From Enterococcaceae bacterium OF42-14pH9A (GTDB lineage: Bacteria; Bacillota; Bacilli; Lactobacillales; Enterococcaceae), in assembly GCA_027692465.1 (NCBI GenBank), contig JAQEYU010000005.1, positions 234,804 to 298,803 of the forward strand: a stretch of 64,000 nucleotides of DNA, given 5' to 3'. Every line of letters starts with the position of its first letter. Within the stretch, counting starts at the first letter, position 1. This document shows positions 9,372-17,186 of the stretch, in pieces. The notes under the pieces were generated by a model. The model searched no databases. It was given only the letters and a program-made list of their open reading frames with translations, and was not told where the DNA came from. The position numbers and the translations under genes were made by a program.

Positions 9372-9475
9372 ATTATTAATTCCTCTTTTCTAGTCCGTTT
9401 TGATGGGATACTGGAGTGGTTTTTTACAATTTTAAGGGGGAACTGTGGTGGTCGTTTTGAATTTGATAGAGAAGG

Positions 9476-9793
9476 GTGATGGAGTTGGAAGTTAAAACAA
9501 ATATTAATTCTCTGGAAATAGAGTTCTATTCAATTTTACAAAAAAAACTGGAAGATTACACGGAAAAATTGCTTGCAGTTAGTCATTTACCTCTGGTTTT
9601 AACGAATACTGATTTAAAGCGACTATTTCAGATAAGTGATAGCACACTGAACCGTTTAGTAAAACTTGGTGAGTTTCCTCCCTGTTGGTATGGGATTCGG
9701 GGACACTATTTTCGTGATGATGTTTTAGAATGGATGAGAAAGAGTGATTCAGATGATTATCGTGAAAAATTGCGACTTCTTCGATCTTTGTAA
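9476..9793 (+). CDS. Excisionase-like DNA-binding protein
   Basis: The protein of about 105 residues has a MerR/excisionase-type winged helix (LTNTDLKRLFQISDSTLNRL, then GEFPPCWYGIRGHYFRDDV). It sits just upstream of the integrase, the normal place of xis in such elements, where it would favour excision. The start is uncertain: GTG at 9476, ATG at 9479, or TTG at 9485, which has the best spacing to AGAAGGG. Confidence 0.8.
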   Translation: MMELEVKTNINSLEIEFYSILQKKLEDYTEKLLAVSHLPLVLTNTDLKRLFQISDSTLNRLVKLGEFPPCWYGIRGHYFRDDVLEWMRKSDSDDYREKLRLLRSL

Positions 9794-9896
9794 GTTATCT
9801 TTTCTTTCTAAGATGCGGTACAATGATTTCATAGATAGAAAGATTTCCAAAGGGTTTCTGCTTGTTGGGTTCCTTCAAAATAGGAGGAATCAATAA

Positions 9897-11075
9897 ATGG
9901 AAAAAACAGATCGATTCAAGAAGCAAATCAGTTCTACTGGTAGGATCACATGGTACTTCCAAGCATATCGAACAACAAGACGTGGCTTTAAGTCAAAACG
10001 TGAGGCACAACTCGCCTATCTTGAAATGGAGAAACAACAAAGGCTTAAGAAAAAAATTGTTGCAAGCAATGACAAGTTTAGTGTTATAGGTGAGCAATGG
10101 TTCCAACATTACCGTTCGTTAAATGAACAAAAGGAAACAACCTATGATAAGCGAGAAGAACAATTAAAAATTATTGTTCGATGGATTGGTGATAAAAAGT
10201 TGTCTGATTTATCACCTGACTGCCTTCAAGAACTACTTTTTACCTTAAAGGAATGTGGCGTTAATGGAACAAATATTGGCTATGCCAAAAATAGTTTACA
10301 ATCACTTATTCAAGTTCTGAATATGGTTTTCAAATACTGCCAAAGAAAGAATTTGATAAGTGAAAACCCAATGAAGTCTGTGAGAATGCCAAAATATCAG
10401 TTAACGGTAACTGATTTAAAAGAAGCCGTGAATAATATTGAGGACAAGTTTCTTACTGTCGATGAATTGAGAACTTTTTTGAATTATGGCATTGTTCATG
10501 AGGAATTACCGATGTCTGTCCTTTTCCATGTTCTATTTTACACTGGCTGCCGTGTCAGCGAGGCGCTTGCTTTACAGCCTGGAGATATAGATTTCAAAAG
10601 AAATGAAATTCTATTCTATAAGCAAACGGCAGTTAAAGGTAAGAGTAAGGAGTTTCGGATTGAAACTACTAAGACAGTTAGCTCTGCTAGAAGAGTTCTA
10701 GTAACTCCTCTAGTTATGGAAAAGCTACAACAGTTGATTAAGGCTTTGGATGAGATGAGGCAACATTACAGGTTTACTATAGAAGAAACATATTTGTTTG
10801 TGTATCTTGATTCTAGTAAACGTGGTATTCCTTATCGTCGAGAGTATGTAAATGATCACGTTAAACGATGTGTGAATCGCTCAGGAATTAATAAGCCATT
10901 TCATACTCATTTAGCTCGTCATACAATGGCAAGCTTAGTAGCAGAACACTGTAGCTGGGAAGTCTTGAAGGATCGCTTAGGCCATACTGACCAAACAACT
11001 TCGAAAATTTATCGCCACTTAACGTCAAATGAAAAGGTAAAACCTCTGATTGCTTTTAGTTCTTTAGAGAGTTAA
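9897..11075 (+). CDS. Tyrosine-recombinase integrase of the element
   Basis: The 392-residue protein has an N-terminal arm-binding AP2-like domain (ISSTGRITWYFQAYRTTRRG), a core-binding SAM-like domain and a catalytic domain. Visible catalytic residues are Arg in YTGCRVSEAL, His and Arg in HLARHTMAS, His in LGHTDQ and the nucleophile Tyr in SKIYRHL near residue 372. AGGAGG precedes the ATG. It is the last gene of the element and lies about 125 bases from the attR site. It should cut and join at the 3' end of rplS. Confidence 0.93.
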   Translation: MEKTDRFKKQISSTGRITWYFQAYRTTRRGFKSKREAQLAYLEMEKQQRLKKKIVASNDKFSVIGEQWFQHYRSLNEQKETTYDKREEQLKIIVRWIGDKKLSDLSPDCLQELLFTLKECGVNGTNIGYAKNSLQSLIQVLNMVFKYCQRKNLISENPMKSVRMPKYQLTVTDLKEAVNNIEDKFLTVDELRTFLNYGIVHEELPMSVLFHVLFYTGCRVSEALALQPGDIDFKRNEILFYKQTAVKGKSKEFRIETTKTVSSARRVLVTPLVMEKLQQLIKALDEMRQHYRFTIEETYLFVYLDSSKRGIPYRREYVNDHVKRCVNRSGINKPFHTHLARHTMASLVAEHCSWEVLKDRLGHTDQTTSKIYRHLTSNEKVKPLIAFSSLES

Positions 11076-11199
11076 AAAAACGGTGAAAGCACTGGTATTA
11101 CAGGATTCTTGAAAAACGATTTTTTTACAAAGTAGTCAATATGTAGTCAGAGGTAATAAAAATCCTTTTATATCAATACTTTAACGACTTTTCACAAGT

Positions 11200-11220
11200 A
11201 TCAAAGAAATCCGTCGTTAA
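11200..11220 (+). other. Putative attR: 3' end of rplS (L19)
   Basis: The sequence ATCAAAGAAATCCGTCGTTA plus a final A reads in frame as IKEIRR and a stop, which is the conserved C-terminus of ribosomal protein L19 in lactic acid bacteria. Upstream the frame does not continue as L19, so only the last codons are present, as expected at one junction of an integrated element. A terminator follows. The full rplS gene and attL should lie left of the element. Confidence 0.7.
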
Positions 11221-11242
11221 TTTTTTGTTATCGAAAGATTGG

Positions 11243-11272
11243 GACCTCCGAGAAATCGGGGGTCTTTTTTTT
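11243..11272 (+). terminator. Terminator, probably that of rplS
   Basis: The stem GACCTCCGA pairs with TCGGGGGTC (one mismatch) and is followed by eight T residues. It lies right after the putative attR, so before insertion it would have ended the rplS transcript. Confidence 0.8.
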
Positions 11273-11371
11273 ACATAAAGTTATGGTGTTAGCGAGCCTC
11301 TTTAGACGGGGAGATGGTAAGAATCCAACGCAAAATACATGTGCAAAGCCTACTTAACGATAGCTGAACGA

Positions 11372-11410
11372 AACAGCCCGACTGGTTATCAAAAACCAAG
11401 TCAGGCTGTT
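11372..11410. terminator. Hairpin, possible terminator
   Basis: AACAGCCCGACTGGTT pairs imperfectly with AACCAAGTCAGGCTGTT around a short loop. There is no T-run, so its role as a terminator is uncertain. The gene-free stretch 11076-11633 otherwise holds only the att site, a terminator and the repeat copy. Confidence 0.4.
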
Positions 11411-11422
11411 CCAAATAAGTTT

Positions 11423-11583
11423 AGGGCGTGTCTGAAAACTCTAGCGGCAGATATTTTGGTCCTTTTCACCGCAATCTGCGTCGTAAATGCTTAGCTTTGC
11501 ACCACATAAGCTGCGCTTTTCTCCTTGATTTCGGCAAAAAGTCCGCAAAAATCTGGATTCCCCCAGAGTTTTCAGACACACCT
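11423..11583. repeat. MITE-like repeat, copy 1
   Basis: About 161 bp are bounded by inverted ends AGGGCGTGTCTGAAAACTC and its near complement GAGTTTTCAGACACACCT. TA-containing flanks lie on both sides. The whole unit is an imperfect palindrome that could fold on itself. It lies about 50 bp past the stop of the minus-strand gene at 11634. No coding capacity is seen. Confidence 0.85.
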
Positions 11584-11633
11584 TAATATCAAATAAATAT
11601 GTCGCCGATCAATAGCTCAGCTTTCCCGTGGCA

Positions 11634-12008
11634 TTATTTTCCAATCGCTGCAAACCATTGCCGCCGTCGTTTAGCTTGCAGGTTTTCCAAGGTCACAGTG
11701 AGACTCAGCTCCAGCTTTTGGATCTGATTCAGGATCAGTTGACCGTTCATGGTAGCGTAGCCGGCTGCATCAAAGATATCCATGACCACCTCGTCGGGAA
11801 GCTGGCTGCGCCATCGGTCCACCTGATCGCTGAGGGAAAAATCCACCAAGACCACTTCGTTCGTGAAATGCCGGTGCTGCAACTGTTGTTCCGTCATCAG
11901 GCAGATCGGATAATCCTCATCCAGATAGTGGATCTGATCAATCAAGGTTCGGATCATCGGGTTCGGGCTGAATCGACTGTTCTCGATAAACAATATTCCT
12001 TTTTTCAT
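11634..12008 (-). CDS. Hypothetical protein next to the selenium cluster
   Basis: I do not recognise this 124-residue protein. It begins MKKGILFIENSRF, has alternating hydrophobic strands and helices like a small alpha/beta domain, and ends in a basic segment (LQAKRRRQWFAAIGK). It has no signal peptide or membrane segment. A good GGAGG site lies upstream of the ATG. It is divergent from the selenium and molybdenum operon, a place often taken by a regulator, but no DNA-binding motif is obvious. Confidence 0.6.
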   Translation of the reverse strand: MKKGILFIENSRFSPNPMIRTLIDQIHYLDEDYPICLMTEQQLQHRHFTNEVVLVDFSLSDQVDRWRSQLPDEVVMDIFDAAGYATMNGQLILNQIQKLELSLTVTLENLQAKRRRQWFAAIGK

Positions 12009-12200
12009 AAGTATTTCCTCCGTTTAAGGTAAAAACCGACAAGTAGTTAGTGTCCAATATACAGTCTTCAGCTGAATAATCAAGGGAGCTGGACCATTTA
12101 TTGTTCGTCTTTGAAAATAATTAATTTTTGGCTGCCAGAATGTCGGATTGGACGCAAACCAATTTGTCAATAAAGCGGCCAAAATATTTTTTAGGTGAAA

Positions 12201-12258
12201 TTGTATTTATTTAGCGCCAGTGTTATACTTTGGAAGAAAGAACGTGAGAGCGTTTTCT
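12201..12258 (+). promoter_or_regulatory. Candidate promoter with cre-like site for the selenium operon
   Basis: TTGTAT at 12201 and TATACT at 12224 are 17 bases apart. At 12245-12258, TGAGAGCGTTTTCT matches the CcpA cre consensus except for its last base and would lie at about +10 to +23. This suggests glucose repression by roadblock. The leader further holds an inverted repeat GTTTTCTG/CAGAAAAC, which contains part of the cre-like site. Confidence 0.5.
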
Positions 12259-12309
12259 GTCAATGGTTATGCTTTTACAGTGGCAGAAAACAAAGTGAGG
12301 GTGATCATA

Positions 12310-13326
12310 ATGAAAGATATCATCGAGGAGCTGGTGTCCTGTCTCCGACAAAATGAAGCAGTGATGCTGGTAACTGTAGTCAAAAGCGCCGGCTCCACCC
12401 CCCGAAAACGAGGTGCGCGGATGATTTTCACGGCGTCCGGCAAACAGTGGGGAACAATCGGCGGCGGCAAGGTCGAATACTTGGCGGGTGAATTAGCCAG
12501 CCAACTGATTCAAGAGAAAAGCAGCCGTTTGGAGAACTATAGTCTGACACCAAAGGAAGCCTCGGGTCTGGGCATGGTGTGCGGCGGTAAAGTGTCTTTG
12601 TTATTTCAGTATCTGGATTCGAATGATGCTGCTGTCAGATCAATCTTAGAGCAGGTGAAGGTTGCTTTTGCTGCTGATCAAGGCGGTTGGCTCTTTTCTT
12701 CATTGACACTTACGGAAGCACCCCTCAGCTTTTTCAGTGAAGCCAGCGGTTGGCTCGGAACAGATCTGAGCGCCGAGATGGCAGATCGGGAAGTGAAAGC
12801 TTGGGAGAGCGGATTACACACCATCGGGGAAAAGGATTATTACATTGAGAAACTGCAGCAACCGGGAAAACTGTACGTCTTTGGTGGCGGTCATGTGGCT
12901 CAAGCATTGGTTCCGGTCTTGGCGAAACTGGATTTTCAAGTCATCGTATTGGATGACCGGCCGGAGTTCTTGACGGAGGCTGTTTTTCCGACGGCTCAGC
13001 AACGACTGCTGGTAGATTTTGAAGATATCGCAGCGACGGTGAGCTTGACGGAGCATGATTATGCGGTGGTGATGACTCGGGGGCATATGTTTGATCTGAT
13101 GCTGCATCGGCAATTGCTGCAGACGCCGGCTTACTATCATGGTGGCATGGGCAGTCGTCACAAGATTGCTGTCATGGTTCGGGAGCTGCAAGAAGATGGT
13201 TTCACGAAGGATGAGATTGACAGAATCCATATGCCGATCGGTTTAAAAATCAAAGCTGAATCGCCGGCTGAGTTGGCTGTGAGTATCGCTGCTGAACTGA
13301 TCCTGGCACGAGCAGAGAAAAAATAA
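12310..13326 (+). CDS. xdhC: XdhC/CoxI-family molybdenum hydroxylase maturation protein
   Basis: The 338-residue protein has the N-terminal XdhC_CoxI motif (VKSAGSTPRKRGARM, then GTIGGGKVE and a GMVCGG cysteine motif). A C-terminal Rossmann domain follows (YVFGGGHVAQALVPVL) with VVMTRGHMFD and GGMGSRHK. XdhC proteins bind and sulfurate the molybdenum cofactor and insert it into xanthine dehydrogenase-type enzymes. The start at 12310 is chosen over an upstream in-frame ATG because GTGAGGGTGATC lies just before it and the family begins here. It opens a run of seven accessory genes on this strand. Confidence 0.88.
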   Translation: MKDIIEELVSCLRQNEAVMLVTVVKSAGSTPRKRGARMIFTASGKQWGTIGGGKVEYLAGELASQLIQEKSSRLENYSLTPKEASGLGMVCGGKVSLLFQYLDSNDAAVRSILEQVKVAFAADQGGWLFSSLTLTEAPLSFFSEASGWLGTDLSAEMADREVKAWESGLHTIGEKDYYIEKLQQPGKLYVFGGGHVAQALVPVLAKLDFQVIVLDDRPEFLTEAVFPTAQQRLLVDFEDIAATVSLTEHDYAVVMTRGHMFDLMLHRQLLQTPAYYHGGMGSRHKIAVMVRELQEDGFTKDEIDRIHMPIGLKIKAESPAELAVSIAAELILARAEKK

Positions 13327-13363
13327 GCGTACTAGCGCGGGTGTTGGAAAGGAGAAGAAGCCG

Positions 13364-14512
13364 GTGGCCGAGCAAATTTATTTGAACCATGCAGCGACTT
13401 CGTTAAAGAAACCGTCGACTGTGATCGAATCCCTGGTTTCTTATCTGCAGCAAAATGAAGAAAATACACTGCAACGGAGTTTTTTAGGACAGGGAGCTGC
13501 TGAAAATGCCTTTGAAGCTCGTGAGGCAGTAGCGGATTTTTTTGCTGCCAAAGATGCCAGCCACGTGATCTTTACTCCCAATGTCACAACCGCTTTGAAT
13601 ATGATTTTAAAAGGCGGCTTGCATCCCGGGGACCATGTCCTGACGACAGCAGTTGAACACAATGCTGTCAGTCGGCCGTTGGAACAGTTACGGCGCCAAG
13701 GGATCGATTATACCCGACTGCCCTGCGACAGTACCGGGCGGGTGGATCCGACAGCCATCCCGCAACTGATTCGTCCGAATACCCGAATGTTGGTGATGAC
13801 GCACGCCTCCAATGTTTTGGGGACGATCCAGCCGGTGGCAGAGTGCTTTGCAGCTGCAAAAGCTGGCGGCCTGTTGACGGTATTGGACACGGCTCAGACA
13901 GCCGGCTTTTTGCCCATCGACATGGCGGCTCTCAAGGCTGATGTAATCGCGTTTACCGGTCATAAGGGACTATTGGCATTAACGGGGATTGGCGGATTTA
14001 TCCTAAATGAAACAGCGGCGGCAACGATCCAGCCGTGGCTGACCGGCGGGACCGGCAGTTTTTCCGAGTTGGCAGAGATGCCGCCGGTTTTGCCGGATCG
14101 TTTTGAACCGGGGACGCCCAATGATATCGGAATCCGCAGTCTGAGCGCCAGTCTGTTCTGGATAAAAGAGCAGGGGGTAAGTGCCTTGGCAGACAAAGAG
14201 CGGGCTTTGACCCGCCGCTTTATCGAAGCTCTCCACCAGCTACCGGTGCAGGTGCTGGGGCCGGATTCGTCGGAAGAAAGAGTTCCAGTGGTATCGGTGG
14301 TCCCGCAAGTCGGCAGCTGTGATGAGTTGGCGTTTGCGCTTTTTTCCGAGTACGGTATTGTGACCAGGACCGGCTTGCATTGCGCACCCTGGGCTCATGA
14401 GGTGGCAGGGACCCTGGCAACCGGTGCTGTCCGCTTCAGTTTTGGCTGGGATACCACTGAAAAAGAAATCGATACGGCTTTAACAGCGTTGCAAAAAATA
14501 CTGGGTTCATAA
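13364..14512 (+). CDS. Class V aminotransferase, cysteine desulfurase-like
   Basis: The 382-residue PLP enzyme shows LNHAATSLKKP at the start, the cofactor lysine in FTGHKGLLALTG and a catalytic-loop cysteine in RTGLHCAPWAHE. These mark the cysteine desulfurase family. It begins with GTG after AAAGGAG. Lying between xdhC and selD, it probably mobilises sulfur or selenium from cysteine or selenocysteine for selenophosphate synthesis or cofactor maturation. That role is inferred from context. Confidence 0.85.
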   Translation: MAEQIYLNHAATSLKKPSTVIESLVSYLQQNEENTLQRSFLGQGAAENAFEAREAVADFFAAKDASHVIFTPNVTTALNMILKGGLHPGDHVLTTAVEHNAVSRPLEQLRRQGIDYTRLPCDSTGRVDPTAIPQLIRPNTRMLVMTHASNVLGTIQPVAECFAAAKAGGLLTVLDTAQTAGFLPIDMAALKADVIAFTGHKGLLALTGIGGFILNETAAATIQPWLTGGTGSFSELAEMPPVLPDRFEPGTPNDIGIRSLSASLFWIKEQGVSALADKERALTRRFIEALHQLPVQVLGPDSSEERVPVVSVVPQVGSCDELAFALFSEYGIVTRTGLHCAPWAHEVAGTLATGAVRFSFGWDTTEKEIDTALTALQKILGS

Positions 14513-14529
14513 ACAGAAGGTGGAAAGTC

Positions 14530-15552
14530 ATGTCATTTTTATCAAGTTGTACTTCGGGAGGCTGCGGCGCCAAAATCGGCGCTGGCGAGCTGGCGGGTTA
14601 TCTTTCGGCGTTGCCTCGAGCCGCTGATCCGAATCTGTTAGTCGGTTTTGAAACAGCTGATGATGCTGCGGTGTATCGTTTGAACGACCAACAGGCTCTG
14701 ATTTCGACAGTGGATTTTTTCTCGCCGATGGTCGAAGATCCCCGTATGTTCGGTCGGATTGCCGCCGCCAATGCCATGAGCGATGTTTATGCCATGGGGG
14801 GGCAGGTGCTATATGCTTTGAACCTGGTCTGTTTTCCCCAGAAAATGGACAAAGAAATGTTGGCGGAAATGCTGGCCGGCGGTGCGGAAAAAGTTGCTGA
14901 AGCCGGAGCCAGTCTGGCGGGTGGACATTCCATCTACGATCACGAGCCGAAATACGGCCTGGCAGTCACTGGGATGATCCACCCTGATCGCTATCTGAAA
15001 AACGATACGCCCCAATCGGGAGATGCGCTGATTTTGACGAAAGCACTGGGAGTCGGCCTGGTTCAGTCGGCTGTTCGGGTAGGACTGGCCAGTGAGGAGG
15101 CCAAAGCAGCTGCTTTGGCTTCTATGTGCCGTCTCAATAAATATGCGGCTGAAAAACTTGTCAACTATGACGTCCATGCGTGTACGGATGTCACTGGTTT
15201 TGGTCTGCTGGGGCATCTCTCGGAAATGGCGGGCACCCAGCATACCTTGGTGATTGATACCGCGTCGCTGCCGATTTTGCCGCAAGCACGCCGGTATGCT
15301 GAAGAATATCTGGCGACTGCCGGCGGCGAACGCAACCGGCAATTTGTCGCCGGCAAAGCTGATTTGTCTGATGTGCCGGCTGCATATCAGGAGCTTATGC
15401 TGGATCCCCAGACTTCCGGGGGCTTGTTAATCAGTGTTGCGGCCGAGGAAGCACAAGCACTGTTGGATTCGATCCGGCAGGATGATCCGGCGGCAGCTAT
15501 TATCGGAATGGTTGCTGCAGAACGAGGCGAAAAGCCAATCGTTATTTTGTAG
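14530..15552 (+). CDS. selD: Selenophosphate synthase (selenide, water dikinase)
   Basis: The 340-residue protein makes selenophosphate from selenide and ATP. The N-terminal SCTSGGCGAKIGAG carries the catalytic cysteine and lysine; here the position is Cys, not selenocysteine. ETADDAAVYRL and AGGHSIYDHEPKYGLAV are ATP-binding parts of the PurM-like fold. AGAAGGTGGAAAG lies before the ATG. No selA, selB or selU is present in the window, so the product most likely feeds a selenium cofactor of molybdenum hydroxylases rather than selenocysteine. Confidence 0.93.
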   Translation: MSFLSSCTSGGCGAKIGAGELAGYLSALPRAADPNLLVGFETADDAAVYRLNDQQALISTVDFFSPMVEDPRMFGRIAAANAMSDVYAMGGQVLYALNLVCFPQKMDKEMLAEMLAGGAEKVAEAGASLAGGHSIYDHEPKYGLAVTGMIHPDRYLKNDTPQSGDALILTKALGVGLVQSAVRVGLASEEAKAAALASMCRLNKYAAEKLVNYDVHACTDVTGFGLLGHLSEMAGTQHTLVIDTASLPILPQARRYAEEYLATAGGERNRQFVAGKADLSDVPAAYQELMLDPQTSGGLLISVAAEEAQALLDSIRQDDPAAAIIGMVAAERGEKPIVIL

Positions 15553-15575
15553 ATTTGAAGAAAAGAGGAATTCAC

Positions 15576-16172
15576 ATGATTCATATCGATGCGTTAGGAA
15601 AACCGTGCCCAATCCCGGTAATTGAGACCAAAAAAGCTATCAAAGAATTGGGAAACCAGCCCGGAGAGATCGAAGTGCTGGTGGATAACGAAGTCGCTTT
15701 GAACAATATCGAAAAGCTGACATCCGGCTTGGAGATTCCCACTCAGCGAAAAAAATTGGCCAATGACCGCTTCACGATCACCTTGTTTTTGACCGAAGCC
15801 GTCGCCGCCGAAAAGAGTGTTCCGGTTTCTCAAAAAGCGGTCACTACGTACTTGATCGGCAAAAAACATCTGGGAGAAGGCGATCCGCAATTGGGTGCTC
15901 TTTTGATGAAGAGTTACCTCTATTCCTTGACCGAGCTTTCCGAAGCGCCGACAGAATTGATCTTCTTTAATGAAGGAATTTTTTTGACACTGCAGGATTC
16001 GCCTGCTCTGCCGGATCTGAAGACGTTAGCGGATAAAGGAACCCGGATCTATGTTTGCGGCACCTGCATTGATTTTTACGAAAAGAAAGACCAGTTGGCA
16101 ATCGGCGAAATCACCAATATGTATGCCATCAGCGAGATGCAGCAAAAAGCTGACAAAGCCATCACGGTTTGA
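15576..16172 (+). CDS. yedF: YedF: TusA-like and DsrE-like selenium metabolism protein
   Basis: The 198-residue protein joins an N-terminal TusA-like domain with the CPxP motif (DALGKPCPIPVIETKK) to a C-terminal DsrE-type domain with CGTCIDFY. TusA-like cysteines carry sulfur or selenium as persulfide or perselenide. The start at 15576 follows GAGGAATTCAC; an in-frame ATG at 15555 lacks such a site. Between selD and the DUF3343 gene it fits a role in selenium transfer. Confidence 0.88.
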   Translation: MIHIDALGKPCPIPVIETKKAIKELGNQPGEIEVLVDNEVALNNIEKLTSGLEIPTQRKKLANDRFTITLFLTEAVAAEKSVPVSQKAVTTYLIGKKHLGEGDPQLGALLMKSYLYSLTELSEAPTELIFFNEGIFLTLQDSPALPDLKTLADKGTRIYVCGTCIDFYEKKDQLAIGEITNMYAISEMQQKADKAITV

Positions 16173-16182
16173 GGACAGCAGG

Positions 16183-16446
16183 ATGGAGATGAGTTTACTG
16201 ACCTTCACTAATACCCATTTTGCGATCAAAGCAGAGCAGCTGCTGCAAAAGGCCGCCCTTTCAGTCGCTCCTATGCCGCTGCCGGTCAAACTGGGGGGCT
16301 CCTTGTGCGGTATCTGCCTGCGTATTTCGCAAGCTGACACGACAGCTGCTCTGCAACTGCTCGCTGACGGGGGAGCTGCTCCGGCTGCTGTTTACCAGAT
16401 CTCGGAAACCGAGAGAAATAAGGAGTATCTGCCATGGCTGAATTAA
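16183..16446 (+). CDS. DUF3343 small putative Se/S carrier protein
   Basis: The 87-residue protein has FTNTHFAIKAEQLLQKA at the start and a two-cysteine motif GGSLCGICLRIS, typical of DUF3343. The family is regularly found with YedF and SelD, and the cysteines may carry selenium or sulfur. It starts 10 bases after yedF and overlaps yqeC by 13 bases, so it is translated as part of the operon. The exact reaction is not known. Confidence 0.82.
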   Translation: MEMSLLTFTNTHFAIKAEQLLQKAALSVAPMPLPVKLGGSLCGICLRISQADTTAALQLLADGGAAPAAVYQISETERNKEYLPWLN

Positions 16447-17186
16447 ATGAACTATTTGGACTTACCGGTCACCAGGTGATCGCAGTCATCGGCTCCGGCG
16501 GCAAAACCACGCTTTGTCACAGCCTGTCTGAGTCATACAAGCAAGCGGGGGATCGGATTTTGTGGGGAACTACCACCAAGATTCTGCTCCCGCCACCTGC
16601 TGCCTATGACCGAGCGATTACAGCAAATTTTGATCGCCTGTTGACGCCGCTTCCGGGGATCACTGTTGCCGGTGAACCCGTTACCCAAAACGGCTTGCAT
16701 AAGCTGGCAATGCCGGAGAATCCGGCATTTCGCAAGTCTTTTAGCAGCTATGACAAGGTAATCTTGGAAGCAGATGGCTCGCGTCGACTGCCACTGAAGG
16801 GCTGGTCGCCACACGAGCCGGTGATTCTGTCGGAAACTACGGCTACCATCGCTGTAATCCCAATTTCGGCAATCGGGCTGCGTATCAGCGAAGAAACGGT
16901 TCAACGGCTGCCGCTTTTCACAGTCTTGACCAGTGCCGAAACCGGGGATGCACTGCAGATCTCCCACCTGCAACGTCTGATTGAGCACCCTCAAGGGATT
17001 CTGCAAAAAGCAGTCGGGACAATTCATTTATTTTTCAATCAGGGCGAGTCGGTGGAGGATTTCCGCAATGGCGCGGCGGTTTTTGATGACCTCTCAGCTG
17101 AAGTCAAAAAGCGGCTGGCTACCGTGACAGTCGGCAGCGCCCAAAAAGGAAATGGAGTGAGCATATGGCAAGCATCACAGATATGA
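16434..17186 (+). CDS. yqeC: YqeC selenium-cofactor biosynthesis protein
   Basis: The 250-residue protein has an N-terminal P-loop (VIGSGGKTTLCHSL) and a Walker-B-like VILEADGSRRLPLKGW, as in YqeC proteins. These are found in genomes with selenium-dependent molybdenum hydroxylases and may act as GTP- or ATP-dependent cofactor enzymes. The gene overlaps DUF3343 upstream and yqeB downstream by 22 bases. Confidence 0.87.
   Translation: MAELNELFGLTGHQVIAVIGSGGKTTLCHSLSESYKQAGDRILWGTTTKILLPPPAAYDRAITANFDRLLTPLPGITVAGEPVTQNGLHKLAMPENPAFRKSFSSYDKVILEADGSRRLPLKGWSPHEPVILSETTATIAVIPISAIGLRISEETVQRLPLFTVLTSAETGDALQISHLQRLIEHPQGILQKAVGTIHLFFNQGESVEDFRNGAAVFDDLSAEVKKRLATVTVGSAQKGNGVSIWQASQI

Larger units (their letters stand above)
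1..11220. mobile_element. Right part of a Tn916-like integrative element inserted at rplS
   Basis: The block ends with genes in the order sigma-like regulator, Orf8-like protein, HTH protein on the opposite strand, excisionase, integrase, which is the order at the right end of Tn916-family elements. It is visibly more AT-rich than the DNA after 11.2 kb. Just past the integrase lies a sequence reading as the last codons of rplS with a terminator, taken as attR. The left end and any conjugation genes lie outside the window, so whether the element is intact or mobile is unknown. The AraC, GH42, ABC transporter and two-component genes sit where Tn916 carries tet(M), and so look like cargo; that the cargo belongs to the same element is inferred. 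Confidence 0.7.

Noticed and set aside
14809..15342. Minus-strand frames across the desulfurase and selD genes
   Set aside because: The region is GC-rich, which leaves few stops in other frames. The products match nothing and overlap real genes.
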